Part shown: positions 27,698 to 36,467 of the stretch, piece after piece | How positions within the stretch are numbered: the stretch's first letter is position 1 | Layout of the letters: every line of letters begins with the position of its first letter | Source of the DNA: Erythrobacter neustonensis | Lineage (GTDB): Bacteria; Pseudomonadota; Alphaproteobacteria; Sphingomonadales; Sphingomonadaceae | Direction of reading: 5' to 3' | Length of the DNA: 64,000 nt | Assembly (NCBI RefSeq): GCF_001663175.1 | Contig: NZ_CP016033.1 | Coordinates: 2,976,001-3,040,000 of the forward strand | Position numbers and translations under genes: made by a program | Notes under the pieces: model-generated | What the model was told of the DNA's origin: nothing | The model's database searches: none | The model's input: only the letters and a program-made list of their open reading frames with translations

Positions 27698-28323
27698 CGC
27701 TCCCCGTCCTCTATTCCTTCCGCCGCTGCCCCTATGCGATGCGCGCGCGCATGGCGCTGTGGGCGGCGCGAGAGCGGGTGGAACTGCGCGAGGTGAAGCT
27801 GGCCGCCAAGCCCACGGCACTGCTCGCTGCCAGCCCCAAGGGGACGGTGCCGGTGCTGGTGCTGCCGGATGGACGCGTGATCGACCAGAGCCTCGACATC
27901 ATGCGCTGGGCGCTGGCGCAACACGATCCCGAAGGCTGGCTCCAAGGCGATGATCCGGCACTGATCGCGGCCAATGACGGCCCGTTCAAACATCATCTCG
28001 ACCGCGCGAAATATCCGGGCCGTTACGACGAGAACGGCGTGACCGACCACCGCGCCGCCGCGCTCGCGCACCTTGCGCCGCTGGAGACGCGGCTGGCGGA
28101 TAGGCAATTCCTCACCCGCGACACCTGCGCGCTGACCGATATCGCGCTGTTCCCGTTCATCCGCCAGTTTGCCGCGATCGATCCGGCGTGGTTCGCCGCC
28201 CAGCCGCTACCGCGCCTTCAGGTCTGGCTGGAACGCCTGTTGGCATCCAACCTGTTCGCGCATGTCATGCCCAAATTCGCGCCTTGGAAAGAAGGCGATC
28301 CGACGGTGGCGTTCGGGCCCTAG
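27694..28323 (+). CDS. Glutathione S-transferase family protein
   Basis: A 209-residue protein whose ATG overlaps the trhO stop by 4 bp. The N-terminal thioredoxin fold begins [17 protein letters not shown], a CPYA motif as in glutaredoxin-2-like GSTs, with cis-Pro in [11 protein letters not shown]. The C-terminal helical domain has [14 protein letters not shown]. Probably a glutathione-dependent oxidoreductase; the substrate is unknown. It converges with, and overlaps by 4 bp, the LysR gene on the other strand. Confidence 0.86.
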   Translation: MTLPVLYSFRRCPYAMRARMALWAARERVELREVKLAAKPTALLAASPKGTVPVLVLPDGRVIDQSLDIMRWALAQHDPEGWLQGDDPALIAANDGPFKHHLDRAKYPGRYDENGVTDHRAAALAHLAPLETRLADRQFLTRDTCALTDIALFPFIRQFAAIDPAWFAAQPLPRLQVWLERLLASNLFAHVMPKFAPWKEGDPTVAFGP

Positions 28324-29231
28324 CGCAGCGCGTCACGACAGGCCGCCAAACCGTCCCTGAAAGCATCGACCAGCCAGCTTGCCGCCGGGCCCAGCCGCAT
28401 GTCGCGCCGCCACAGCGCGGACAATCGGTAATGCGCGCCCGGCTTTTCGGGCAGATCGAGCTCGACCAAAGCGCCGCTTGCAAGGTCGCCCGCCACCATC
28501 GCGCGGGGCATGTTGCCCCAGCCCAGCCCCTCTTTCAGCAGCGAGTGCTTCGCCCCTAGATCGCCCAGCCGCCATGTCAGCGGCGAAAGCACCGAAAATT
28601 CGCGCCCTTCGGTCAGCGGGGAACGGTCGGTCAGCACCAGTTGCAGGTGGCCTCGGCTTTCCCCCGGCAGCACGCCGGCGCGCGCCAAAGGGTGTGAGGG
28701 CGCGGCGACCGGTATAAGGTCGATCTCGCCCACCGCCTGGCGTTCAAGCGCGGGGTCATCGCCGATCACCGGCCCGCCGATCGCAAGGTCGGCATCGCCG
28801 CCGATCACGCAGGCCGCGACCGCTCCCAGTCCCTCGATCCGCAGGGTAAGCGCGCAGGTCGGGAAGAACCGCCGGAACTCGCCCAGCACATGCGCGGTGA
28901 CATCGCCCGGCACCATCACGTCGATCACCAGCGTCAGCGATGGCTCCTGCCCGGCATGGAGCGACCGCGCCTTGGCCAGCAGCGCATCGGCCCCGTCCGC
29001 GACGCGCCGCGCTTCGGCCAGCAACCCTTCGCCCGCCGCGGTGAGCACCGGGCGGCGCGAGCCTTCGCGGTCGAACAGGGTGAGCGCGAGCGCGGCTTCG
29101 AGCTGCGCGATGGCATAGGACACCGCCGACACCGCACGCCCGCTTGCCTTGGCCGCGCCGCCGAAACTGCCGTGGTCGGCAACCGCGATGAACATGCGCA
29201 GCTGGTCGAGCGTGGGTTCGCCGAGTTTCAT
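28320..29231 (-). CDS. LysR-family regulator divergent from pirin/azoR
   Basis: A 303-residue protein starting at ATG 29231 (MKLGEPTLDQLRMFIAVADH); ATG 29240 is an alternative. The winged HTH spans about residues 9-66 (SFGGAAKASGRAVSAVSYAI), followed by a full effector-binding domain. A perfect inverted repeat (29239-29259) lies just upstream, in the divergent promoter facing pirin and azoR. LysR proteins in this arrangement usually sense the substrate, here probably a quinone or electrophile. Confidence 0.88.
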   Translation of the reverse strand: MKLGEPTLDQLRMFIAVADHGSFGGAAKASGRAVSAVSYAIAQLEAALALTLFDREGSRRPVLTAAGEGLLAEARRVADGADALLAKARSLHAGQEPSLTLVIDVMVPGDVTAHVLGEFRRFFPTCALTLRIEGLGAVAACVIGGDADLAIGGPVIGDDPALERQAVGEIDLIPVAAPSHPLARAGVLPGESRGHLQLVLTDRSPLTEGREFSVLSPLTWRLGDLGAKHSLLKEGLGWGNMPRAMVAGDLASGALVELDLPEKPGAHYRLSALWRRDMRLGPAASWLVDAFRDGLAACRDALR

Positions 29232-29238
29232 GGCGCGC

Positions 29239-29259
29239 ATGTTCGGATTATTCGAACAT
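29239..29259. promoter_or_regulatory. LysR-type operator
   Basis: ATGTTCG-N7-CGAACAT is a perfect palindrome with the T-N11-A geometry of LysR boxes. It lies next to the regulator start and about 75 bp upstream of the pirin start. Confidence 0.65.
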
Positions 29260-29334
29260 CTTGGCAAGTTTTATCGCACTTATCCGGATGAACCCATTGC
29301 CCTATCTCGTGTTCAACAGATGAGGAGCTATCCC

Positions 29335-30036
29335 ATGATCGAACTGCGACCCTTCAATACGCTCGGCGCTGCCAACCACGGTTGGCTCGACGCGCATCAC
29401 CACTTCTCCTTCGCGAATTATCACGATCCGGCACGGGTCCACTGGGGCGCGCTGCGCGTCTGGAACGATGACCGGATCGGTGCGGGTTCGGGCTTTCCCG
29501 CGCACCCGCATGCCGACATGGAGATCATCACCTATGTCCGCAGCGGCGCGATCACGCACCGCGACAGCATGGGCAACGAGGGCCGCACCGAAGCGGGCGA
29601 TGTGCAGGTGATGAGCGCAGGCACCGGCGTGCGCCATTCCGAGTTCAACCTCGAAGATAGCGAAACCACGCTGTTCCAGATCTGGATTATCCCCGACGAA
29701 CGCGGGGGCGAGCCGAGCTGGGGTGCGCGCCAGTTCCCGAAGGACGACCGCAACGGTGCCTTCGTGCCCTTGGCAAGCGGCGTGGCGAACGACAACGACG
29801 CGCTGAAAATCCGTGCCGATGCCCGCGTGCTGGGCGCAACGATCCGCGCCGGGGAAAGCGTCACCTACACGCCGCGCAGCGCCGACCGTCACCTCTATCT
29901 GGTGCCCGCCACGGGCCGCATCCGGATCGAGGAGGTCGAAGCCAATGCCCGCGACGGGGTTGCCATCACGCAGTTGGCGCAGGTGACGATCACCGCGCTC
30001 GAAGACAGCGAAGTCGTGCTGGTCGACGCAGCGTAA
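29335..30036 (+). CDS. Pirin-family protein (quercetin 2,3-dioxygenase-like)
   Basis: A 233-residue bicupin starting at ATG 29335 (MIELRPFNTLGAANHGWLDA) with GAGGAG 8 bp upstream. The metal ligands are visible in PAHPHADMEIITYV (two His) and GTGVRHSEFN (His, then Glu). Relatives such as YhaK and bacterial pirins open quercetin or sense redox state. Divergent from a LysR gene and 86 bp upstream of azoR, which points to a quinone/flavonoid or electrophile stress response. Confidence 0.9.
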   Translation: MIELRPFNTLGAANHGWLDAHHHFSFANYHDPARVHWGALRVWNDDRIGAGSGFPAHPHADMEIITYVRSGAITHRDSMGNEGRTEAGDVQVMSAGTGVRHSEFNLEDSETTLFQIWIIPDERGGEPSWGARQFPKDDRNGAFVPLASGVANDNDALKIRADARVLGATIRAGESVTYTPRSADRHLYLVPATGRIRIEEVEANARDGVAITQLAQVTITALEDSEVVLVDAA

Positions 30037-30122
30037 GTCCCTTCCCCCCGGAGCCGGCCGGCCCTTCCCCCTCTCCCTGTTGGCCGGCTCCACCCCTTTT
30101 CAAACACAGGAACACCCATCCG

Positions 30123-30719
30123 ATGAGCAACATTCTCTACATCACCGCCTCGATCCGTTCGGAAACGCAAAGCGTCTCGCGCCAGATCGGCCAAGGCATC
30201 GTCGATGCGCTTGTGTCGCAGACCGGCGCCAGCGTCATCACGCGCGATCTGGCGGACAATGACATTCCCTATCTCACCGCAGAACGCTTTGCTGCCAACC
30301 TCGCGCCTGCCGATCAGCGCACGCCCGAGCAGGCGGAGCTTGCGCAGATCGCCGACACGCTGATCGCCGAGCTGCAGGCCGCCGACACGATCGTGATCGC
30401 CAGCCCGGTCTACAACTTCGCAGCCCCTGCCACGCTGAAGTCGTGGGCCGATCTGGTCGCGCGCGCGGGCACCACCTTCGCTTACACCGCCAATGGCCCC
30501 GAAGGGCGGCTGACGGGCAAGAAGGCCTATCTCGCCATCGCCAGCGGCGGGACGGAGGTGGGTAGCGATATCGATTTCATGACCCGCTGGCTGACCTTCT
30601 TCCTCGGCTTCCTCGGGATCAGCGATGTCGACATCATCGCAGCCGACGGGATCATGGGCGAAGGCGGCGAGGAAAAGATCGGCTCGGCAATCGCCGCGGC
30701 AAAGGGCGTCGCTGTCTGA
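30123..30719 (+). CDS. azoR: FMN-dependent NADH:quinone/azo oxidoreductase
   Basis: A 198-residue flavodoxin-fold enzyme. ITASIRSETQSVSRQI is the FMN phosphate-binding loop, VIASPVYNFAAPATLKSWAD is the AzoR signature, and IASGGTEVG follows. AzoR reduces quinones, azo dyes and other electrophiles by two electrons. Lies downstream of pirin in the LysR-controlled unit, with the promoter most likely shared. Confidence 0.92.
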   Translation: MSNILYITASIRSETQSVSRQIGQGIVDALVSQTGASVITRDLADNDIPYLTAERFAANLAPADQRTPEQAELAQIADTLIAELQAADTIVIASPVYNFAAPATLKSWADLVARAGTTFAYTANGPEGRLTGKKAYLAIASGGTEVGSDIDFMTRWLTFFLGFLGISDVDIIAADGIMGEGGEEKIGSAIAAAKGVAV

Positions 30720-30840
30720 CCCCTTCCTGATCTTCGTCAGACCCCGCTTGGCACCATCCAACCCCCTTGCAGGCCCGTTCCGACGCGGGTTTGCGAGGGG
30801 GTTTCACATGGAAGCGAAGCTGTGCCGCAGGCACATACAT

Positions 30841-31743
30841 TCACAGTTTCGGCCGCATCAGCTGCCACTTGAAGATCGTGCGGCTGGGCCGGATCACGAT
30901 GATCGCGACCCCCACCAGCGCCATCGAGCCGCCGACAATCAGCGGCCAGCCGATCGTGTTGCCGGTCAGCCAAGTGCCGAACGCGATTGTCAGCAGCGGG
31001 GTCAGCAAGGTCAGCGGCACGATCATATTAGCGTCATACCGCTGGAAAAGCCGGAAATAGGCCGAATGCGCGCCCACCGACACCACCACGCCGGCAAACA
31101 GCACGCAGGCCGCCACCGCCAGTGGAGCAGCCGCAACCGCTTGGCTTTGCCCGCTTTCCAGCATCAGTGTGGCTGGCAGCATCACACCCAGTGACGCAAG
31201 CCCCGCCCATGCCTGAAGCGCCACCGCGCTTACCTCCAGCCGCTTGACGAAAACCGAGGCAAAGGCCCCGATGAACACGCCCGCAAAGGCGAAACCGAGG
31301 CCGACGGGATCGCCCGCCTCCGATGGCGCGCCGATCGCAAGACCCACGCCGCCCAGCGCCAGCGCCATGCCCAGCCCGCGCCGCCAGCGCACTTCCTCAC
31401 CCAGAAAGATGATCGCGAACAACACCGTAAGCGGCGCGCCGGAAAGGTTGACGATGCCCACGGCCGAAGGGCTCGCGGTTTGCAGGCCGACGAATTGCAG
31501 GCCGAAACTGCCGCCCGTGATCGCAAACCCGATCAGCAATACCAGCGGCAGCCGTGCCGGACGCTGGCGCAGCAGCAGCGGGAACAACACTGCCAGCACC
31601 GTCAGCGACCGCAACACGGTATAGAACAGCGGCGGCAGGCCCAGCGTCGTCACCGCGATCTTGCTGACCACGACATTCATCGCCCAGGTGACATTGCAGA
31701 ACAGCATGATGCCGATCGCGGACAAGGGCAGGCTTTTGGGCAT
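30841..31743 (-). CDS. EamA/DMT-family transporter
   Basis: A 300-residue membrane protein starting at ATG 31743 (MPKSLPLSAIGIMLFCNVTW), with ten hydrophobic helices in two EamA repeats (first repeat ending with LGEEVRWRRGLGMALALGGV, second with a homologous region around TIGWPLIVGGSMALVGVAII). DMT transporters export metabolites or amino acids; the substrate is unknown. It is 4 bp downstream of nadE, so it is very likely co-transcribed and perhaps linked to NAD metabolism. Confidence 0.88.
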   Translation of the reverse strand: MPKSLPLSAIGIMLFCNVTWAMNVVVSKIAVTTLGLPPLFYTVLRSLTVLAVLFPLLLRQRPARLPLVLLIGFAITGGSFGLQFVGLQTASPSAVGIVNLSGAPLTVLFAIIFLGEEVRWRRGLGMALALGGVGLAIGAPSEAGDPVGLGFAFAGVFIGAFASVFVKRLEVSAVALQAWAGLASLGVMLPATLMLESGQSQAVAAAPLAVAACVLFAGVVVSVGAHSAYFRLFQRYDANMIVPLTLLTPLLTIAFGTWLTGNTIGWPLIVGGSMALVGVAIIVIRPSRTIFKWQLMRPKL

Positions 31744-31747
31744 CGGA

Positions 31748-33838
31748 TCAGAGGCTTGCCGGCAATCCTTGGACAATATCTTCGGGCAGGCCGCTGCGCA
31801 GCTCCTCGCGCCAGACGGTTGCCACCGCATCCGACGGCGCACGCCAATCACCCCGCGGGCTCAGCGCGCCCGCCGACGAGACCTTGGGCCCGTTGGGCAG
31901 CGCCGACCGCTTGAACTGCGAGAAGCCGAAGAACCGCGCGCAGAACTTGTCGAGCCAGCCGGCAATCGTCGCCAGATCATAGGCGTTCTTTTCGCCATCG
32001 GGGAAACCGGCGGGCCACAAGCCTTGGCCCGCCTCTTTCCAAGCATGCCACGCAAGGAACGCGACCTTGCTCGGCCGTTGGCCGAAGCGGGTGATGTGGT
32101 GTATGAAAAAGTCGTTCAATTCGTATGGCCCGACGATGCTCTGCGTCGATTGCATCGCGCCGTCAGCGCCGGGCGGGACAAGCTCGGGGCTGATCTCGGT
32201 GTCGAGCACATCGGCCAGCACCTTGCCGCTCGCCTCGGTGAACTGCTCGGTGCGGATCGCCCAGCGGATCAAATACTGGATCAGCGTCTTGGGAACGCCC
32301 GCGTTGACCCCGTAATGGCTCATGTGATCGCCCACGCCGTAGGTGCACCAGCCCAGCGCGAGCTCCGACAGATCGCCCGTGCCGACCACGAAACCGCCGT
32401 TCTGCCCGGCCAGCCGGAACAGGTAATCGGTGCGCAGGCCCGCCTGCACGTTCTCGAAAGTGACATCGTGCACCGGTTCGCCATCGGCAAAGGGATGGCC
32501 GATATCGGCGAGCATCTTGGTTGCAGCGGGGCGGATGTCGATCTCGCCTGCGGTGATGTCCATCGCCTGCATCAGGCGGTGCGCGTTGTCCTTGGTCCGG
32601 TCCGAGGTGCCGAAACCGGGCATCGTATAGCCGCGGATCGCGGTGCGCGGCATGCCCAGCCGGTCGCAGGCCTTGGCCGCAACGATCAGCGCATGCGTGC
32701 TGTCGAGCCCGCCCGAAATGCCGATGATCAGCGACTTGGCACGCGTCGATTCGATCCGCCGCATCAGCGCATCGACCTGAATGTTGAAAGCCTCGTAGCA
32801 ATCCTCGTCGAGCTTTTCGGGCCGGTCGGGGACAAAGGGGAAGCGTGCGACCGGCCGGATCAGGCCGATGTCGCCGGCCGCATGCGCATGCTCGAACACC
32901 ACCTTGCGATAGCTTTCGGCCGGACTGCCGGCGAATTCCGCGGCATCGGCAAAGGTCTGGTTGCGCATCCGTTCGGCGGCGAGCCGTTCGGTGTCGATAT
33001 CGACCACGGTCAGTTCGCCCGACCGGTCGAACCGCTGCGACTGGGCGAGCAGCGTGCTCATCTCATAGACAACGCCCTGCCCGTCCCACGCCAGATCGGT
33101 GGTGCTTTCGCCGTATCCGCTCGCCGAATAGACATAGGCAGAAATCGCCCGCGCGGCGAGCGAGCGGCAATGCAGGTGGCGGTCATCCGCGCGCCCGATG
33201 GTCACCGGCGAGGCGGACAGGTTGCACAGGATCAGCGCGCCCGCCATCGCGGCCTGCATTCCGGGCGGCACCGGCGCCCAGAAGTCCTCGCAAATTTCCA
33301 CCCCGAAGCGGAAACCCGGAAGGTTTGCTGCGGTGAAGATCAGATCGGTGCCGAAGGGCACTTCCTCGCCCGCCAGCGCCATCCACAGATCGGTGCAACC
33401 GCGGCCGTGCGCGAAGTAGCGCTTTTCGTAGAATTCACGGTAATTGGGCAGGAAGCTTTTGGGCACAACGCCGAGGATCTGCCCGTGCGCGATCACCACC
33501 GCGCAATTGTAAAGCTTGTCGCCGCGCTTCAACGGCGCGCCCACCACCAGCACCGGGGACAGATCGGCAGAGGCCGCCACGACCTCGGCAATCGCGGCCT
33601 CGACCCGTTCGATCACCGCATGCTGCAGGATCAGATCGTCGATCGCATAGGACGACAGCGTCAGTTCGGGAAACACCACCAGATCGACATTCGCATCATG
33701 CGCCTTGTGCGCCTCGGCCAGAACGCCCTGGGTGTTGCAGGCGACATCCGCAGTGCGGGTGACGGGCGTTGCGGTGGCGACGCGCACGAACCCGTGACGA
33801 TGGCAGTCGAAGAATGGGTGGGCCTCGGTCATCGGCAT
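31748..33838 (-). CDS. nadE: Glutamine-dependent NAD+ synthetase
   Basis: A 696-residue two-domain enzyme starting at ATG 33838, 6 nt after GGAG. The N-terminal nitrilase-type glutaminase (1-300) has the Glu-Lys-Cys triad in VFPELTLSSYA, KSFLPNYREFYE and GVEICEDFW. The C-terminal synthetase has the PP-loop GISGGLDSTHAL and GTGDLSELALGW. It amidates deamido-NAD to NAD+. A 6-bp inverted repeat (CTCCTG-ATTG-CAGGAG) covers the ribosome-binding site and could modulate translation. Confidence 0.94.
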   Translation of the reverse strand: MPMTEAHPFFDCHRHGFVRVATATPVTRTADVACNTQGVLAEAHKAHDANVDLVVFPELTLSSYAIDDLILQHAVIERVEAAIAEVVAASADLSPVLVVGAPLKRGDKLYNCAVVIAHGQILGVVPKSFLPNYREFYEKRYFAHGRGCTDLWMALAGEEVPFGTDLIFTAANLPGFRFGVEICEDFWAPVPPGMQAAMAGALILCNLSASPVTIGRADDRHLHCRSLAARAISAYVYSASGYGESTTDLAWDGQGVVYEMSTLLAQSQRFDRSGELTVVDIDTERLAAERMRNQTFADAAEFAGSPAESYRKVVFEHAHAAGDIGLIRPVARFPFVPDRPEKLDEDCYEAFNIQVDALMRRIESTRAKSLIIGISGGLDSTHALIVAAKACDRLGMPRTAIRGYTMPGFGTSDRTKDNAHRLMQAMDITAGEIDIRPAATKMLADIGHPFADGEPVHDVTFENVQAGLRTDYLFRLAGQNGGFVVGTGDLSELALGWCTYGVGDHMSHYGVNAGVPKTLIQYLIRWAIRTEQFTEASGKVLADVLDTEISPELVPPGADGAMQSTQSIVGPYELNDFFIHHITRFGQRPSKVAFLAWHAWKEAGQGLWPAGFPDGEKNAYDLATIAGWLDKFCARFFGFSQFKRSALPNGPKVSSAGALSPRGDWRAPSDAVATVWREELRSGLPEDIVQGLPASL

Positions 33839-33885
33839 TACGTCTCCTGATTGCAGGAGGCTGTAACGCGCACGCGGCGTGCTGC

Positions 33886-34905
33886 CTAGGCTTGCTCGGC
33901 CGCGAGATATTCGCTCGCGCTGCCGCATCCTTCGAGGAACGCGATGAGGCCGCGTTCTGCGCGCGTCAGCCAGCGGGTCTGGCGCGGCAGCTTGAGGCTC
34001 TTGCGCCAGTCCTCCTGCCCATCGATCTGCGCGATCACCGCCGGATGGACATAGGAACTGCGCGCGATCGCAGGCGTGTTGCCGAGCCGGTCGGACACAT
34101 GTTCGAGCATTTCCTTCAGCTTGATCTGCCCCGGCCCACCGGCCAACTTCTCGAACGCAAGGCTGCTGGCATGGAACGTGCGGAAATGCTTGGCCGAGAA
34201 ATCATCGCCCATCGTTTCGCGCAGGTAGGCGTTGACGTCAGCCGAGGTCACGGGGCGCACCTCGCCGGAATCGTCCTCGTAACGGAACAGGTGATCCTCG
34301 CCTTCCTCGACAAGGCTTTCCATCCGGCGCACCGCTGCGGCAAGATCGGGGTCTTCGACTGCGATGTCGTGGTCCTTCCCGCTTTTGCCGGTGAAATGCA
34401 GCACCAGCCGCCTGCGCCCGACCTCGGCATGGTCGGCGCGCAGCGTGGTCGCGCCGTAGCTTTCGTTGCTCTTGGCGTATTGTTCGTTACCGATCCGGAT
34501 CGCCGACAGATCGAGCAGGCGCACCACTGCGGCAAGCGCAGTCTCGCGCGGAACGCCGCGCGCCGAGAGGTCCTCCTCGACCCGCTTGCGGATCAGCGGC
34601 AGGCGTTTGGCAAAAGCGATGCAGGCATCATATTTCGCGCCTTCGCGCTGCGCACGGAAATCGGGGTGATAGCGGTATTGCTTGCGGCCCGCATCGTCGT
34701 AACCGGTGGCGAGGATATGGCCGTTATCCGCCGGGCAGAACCACGCGTCGCGGTAGGCCGGCGGCAAGGCGATCGCATTCAGCCGCCGCTTTTCGCGCGC
34801 GCTGCGGATCAGCACGCCCGACGCATCGTAATAGGCCCAGCCCTTGCCCGCGCGTTTGCGGGTGATGCCCGGCAGGCTATCGTCGACATAGATCAGCTTT
34901 TCCAT
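33886..34905 (-). CDS. DNA topoisomerase IB (poxvirus-like)
   Basis: A 339-residue enzyme starting at ATG 34905 (MEKLIYVDDSLPGITRKRAG). The domain order matches bacterial topo IB. RYHPDFRAQREGAKYD is in the N-terminal part; IRIGNEQYAKSNESYGATTL is in the catalytic core. HFTGKSGKDHDI is the catalytic lysine loop, KHFRTFHAS carries an active-site Arg and His, and SSYVHP holds the nucleophilic Tyr. It relaxes supercoils through a 3'-phosphotyrosine intermediate. Monocistronic, divergent from yghU. Confidence 0.92.
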   Translation of the reverse strand: MEKLIYVDDSLPGITRKRAGKGWAYYDASGVLIRSAREKRRLNAIALPPAYRDAWFCPADNGHILATGYDDAGRKQYRYHPDFRAQREGAKYDACIAFAKRLPLIRKRVEEDLSARGVPRETALAAVVRLLDLSAIRIGNEQYAKSNESYGATTLRADHAEVGRRRLVLHFTGKSGKDHDIAVEDPDLAAAVRRMESLVEEGEDHLFRYEDDSGEVRPVTSADVNAYLRETMGDDFSAKHFRTFHASSLAFEKLAGGPGQIKLKEMLEHVSDRLGNTPAIARSSYVHPAVIAQIDGQEDWRKSLKLPRQTRWLTRAERGLIAFLEGCGSASEYLAAEQA

Positions 34906-35019
34906 GGCGAGGCAAAGAGCGGGGCTTTGGCCATTGTTCCATCTTGCAGGCTGGCCCTTGGCGCGCCAGCTTGGCCGGGTGATGGCGCGCGCGATGCTGC
35001 GCTGAAAAGGAGATTGCCA

Positions 35020-35892
35020 ATGGCCGACCCCACCTACACCCCGCCCGCGGTCTGGAGCGCCGACACCGTTTCGGGGGGACGCTTCGCCACCATCAACAGC
35101 CCAACCGCCGGCCCGCGTGAGGACAAGCCGCTGCCCGAAGGCGACCATCCCTTCCAGCTCTATTCGCTCGCCACGCCCAACGGGGTCAAGGCAACGATCA
35201 TGTTCGAGGAACTGCTCGAAGCCGGTCACGATGGCGCAGAGTATGACGCCTGGACGATCAACATCTCCGAGGGCGAACAGTTCACCAGCGGGTTCGTGGG
35301 CGTGAACCCCAATTCCAAGATCCCCGCGCTGCTCGACAAGAGCGGGCCCGAAGCTTTCCGCGTGTTCGAAAGCGGCGCGATCCTCGTCCATCTGGCCGAG
35401 AAGTTCGGTGCGTTTCTCCCCGCCGACCCGCGCGCCCGCGCCGAGGTCTTGAGCTGGGTCTTCTGGCAGGTCGCAAGCGGCCCGTTTATGGGCGGCGGCT
35501 TCGGCCATTTCTACGCCTATGCGCCCGAGAAATACGAATATCCGATCAACCGTTACGCGATGGAAACCAAGCGGATCTTCGATGTCGCGGATCGGCGGCT
35601 GGCGGAAAGCCGCTTTCTTGGCGGCGACGAATATTCACTCGCCGACATCGCCAACTTCCCGTGGCTTGCGCCGTTCGTGGAAGGGATCATCTACAACGAT
35701 GCCAAAACCTTCCTGTCGATCGGCGAATACCGGAACGTCGCACGCTGGGTCGAAGACATCGCGCAGCGCCCCGGCGTCCAGCGCGGGCGCATCGTCAACA
35801 AGGTGTGGGGCGATCCCGAAAGCCAGCTGCGCGAACGCCATGCGGCGAGCGATTTCGACGGCAAGCAACTCTCACCCAGTGCGCCAGTGTGA
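35020..35892 (+). CDS. yghU: Glutathione-dependent disulfide-bond oxidoreductase YghU
   Basis: A 290-residue GST-superfamily protein starting at ATG 35020 (MADPTYTPPAVWSADTVSGG), with AAAAGGAGA upstream. YSLATPNGVKATIMFEE is the YghU/Ure2p-like N-terminal signature, with VNPNSKIPALLDKSG and FESGAILVHLAEKFG following. The C-terminal domain has LADIANFPWLAPF. YghU binds two glutathiones and reduces disulfides. The frame is open far upstream over topo IB but only this part is coding. Confidence 0.92.
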   Translation: MADPTYTPPAVWSADTVSGGRFATINSPTAGPREDKPLPEGDHPFQLYSLATPNGVKATIMFEELLEAGHDGAEYDAWTINISEGEQFTSGFVGVNPNSKIPALLDKSGPEAFRVFESGAILVHLAEKFGAFLPADPRARAEVLSWVFWQVASGPFMGGGFGHFYAYAPEKYEYPINRYAMETKRIFDVADRRLAESRFLGGDEYSLADIANFPWLAPFVEGIIYNDAKTFLSIGEYRNVARWVEDIAQRPGVQRGRIVNKVWGDPESQLRERHAASDFDGKQLSPSAPV

Positions 35893-35973
35893 TATTGCGT
35901 GGCGAAAGCGCAAATTACGCGCTTTCGCCCCCTTCACATCGCAATTTCAGCCGTTATAGAGCGCGGCTCTTGC

Positions 35974-36048
35974 TGGGGCGTAGCCAAGCGGTAAGGCACC
36001 GGTTTTTGGTACCGGCATGCGAAGGTTCGAATCCTTCCGCCCCAGCCA
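35974..36048 (+). tRNA. tRNA-Gln (anticodon TTG)
   Basis: The 7-bp acceptor stem TGGGGCG (35974-35980) pairs with CGCCCCA (36038-36044), followed by discriminator G and an encoded CCA (36046-36048). The D-arm contains AGCCAAGCGGTAAGGC, the anticodon loop TTTTTGGT gives TTG for glutamine, and the T-arm is GGTTCGAATCC. Total 75 nt with CCA. The 3' end faces the defence island, a classic integration position, although no integrase or duplicated tRNA end was found. Confidence 0.93.
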
Positions 36049-36467
36049 GGAAAATCTTCAGATACAACCGCCTGAAAGATGACGCGTTTCTCTTCGAGTC
36101 AAAACCTCGTGGCACCCTGCCGTGGCACCCTGTCGTGGTCCTGATTTCGCCACCATGATTCGAGGGGGTTACGGGCGCAAGACAGCGGCACGATTTGCGC
36201 AGCTTTTCCACAGGCGTTTACCCAGGTTTTACACTGCGTTTCGGCGCCGCGCCCGTTGGGCGCTCGCATGCAGATGAGGCTACCGATCAGCTCAATGACT
36301 GGGTTTGGGACAAAGCTGACGTTAGCACCCAACATGCCGAACGGCAGCTCTCGTCAAAAGCCGACTCTCAGCGGTCGCCCAAGTGCCCCCTTGGAACAGC
36401 GGAAACCGGGCCGATTGCGGCTACTCGATTGTGGAAGCGAGGATCGTCAAGCGGACGCGTAAGCCAC
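36049..36467. other. 419-bp gap between tRNA-Gln and gajB, no gene seen
   Basis: Short frames overlap the tRNA or have no start signal, and none resembles an integrase. A near-duplicated GTGGCACCCTG word (about 36109-36135) and a general lack of structure suggest degraded mobile-element DNA or simple spacer. This is the downstream end of the gajAB transcript, but I see no strong terminator here. Confidence 0.4.

Noticed and set aside
35954-36335. Small minus-strand frames around tRNA-Gln
   Set aside because: They read through the tRNA or the empty gap, with peptides typical of tRNA-antisense artefacts and no start signals.
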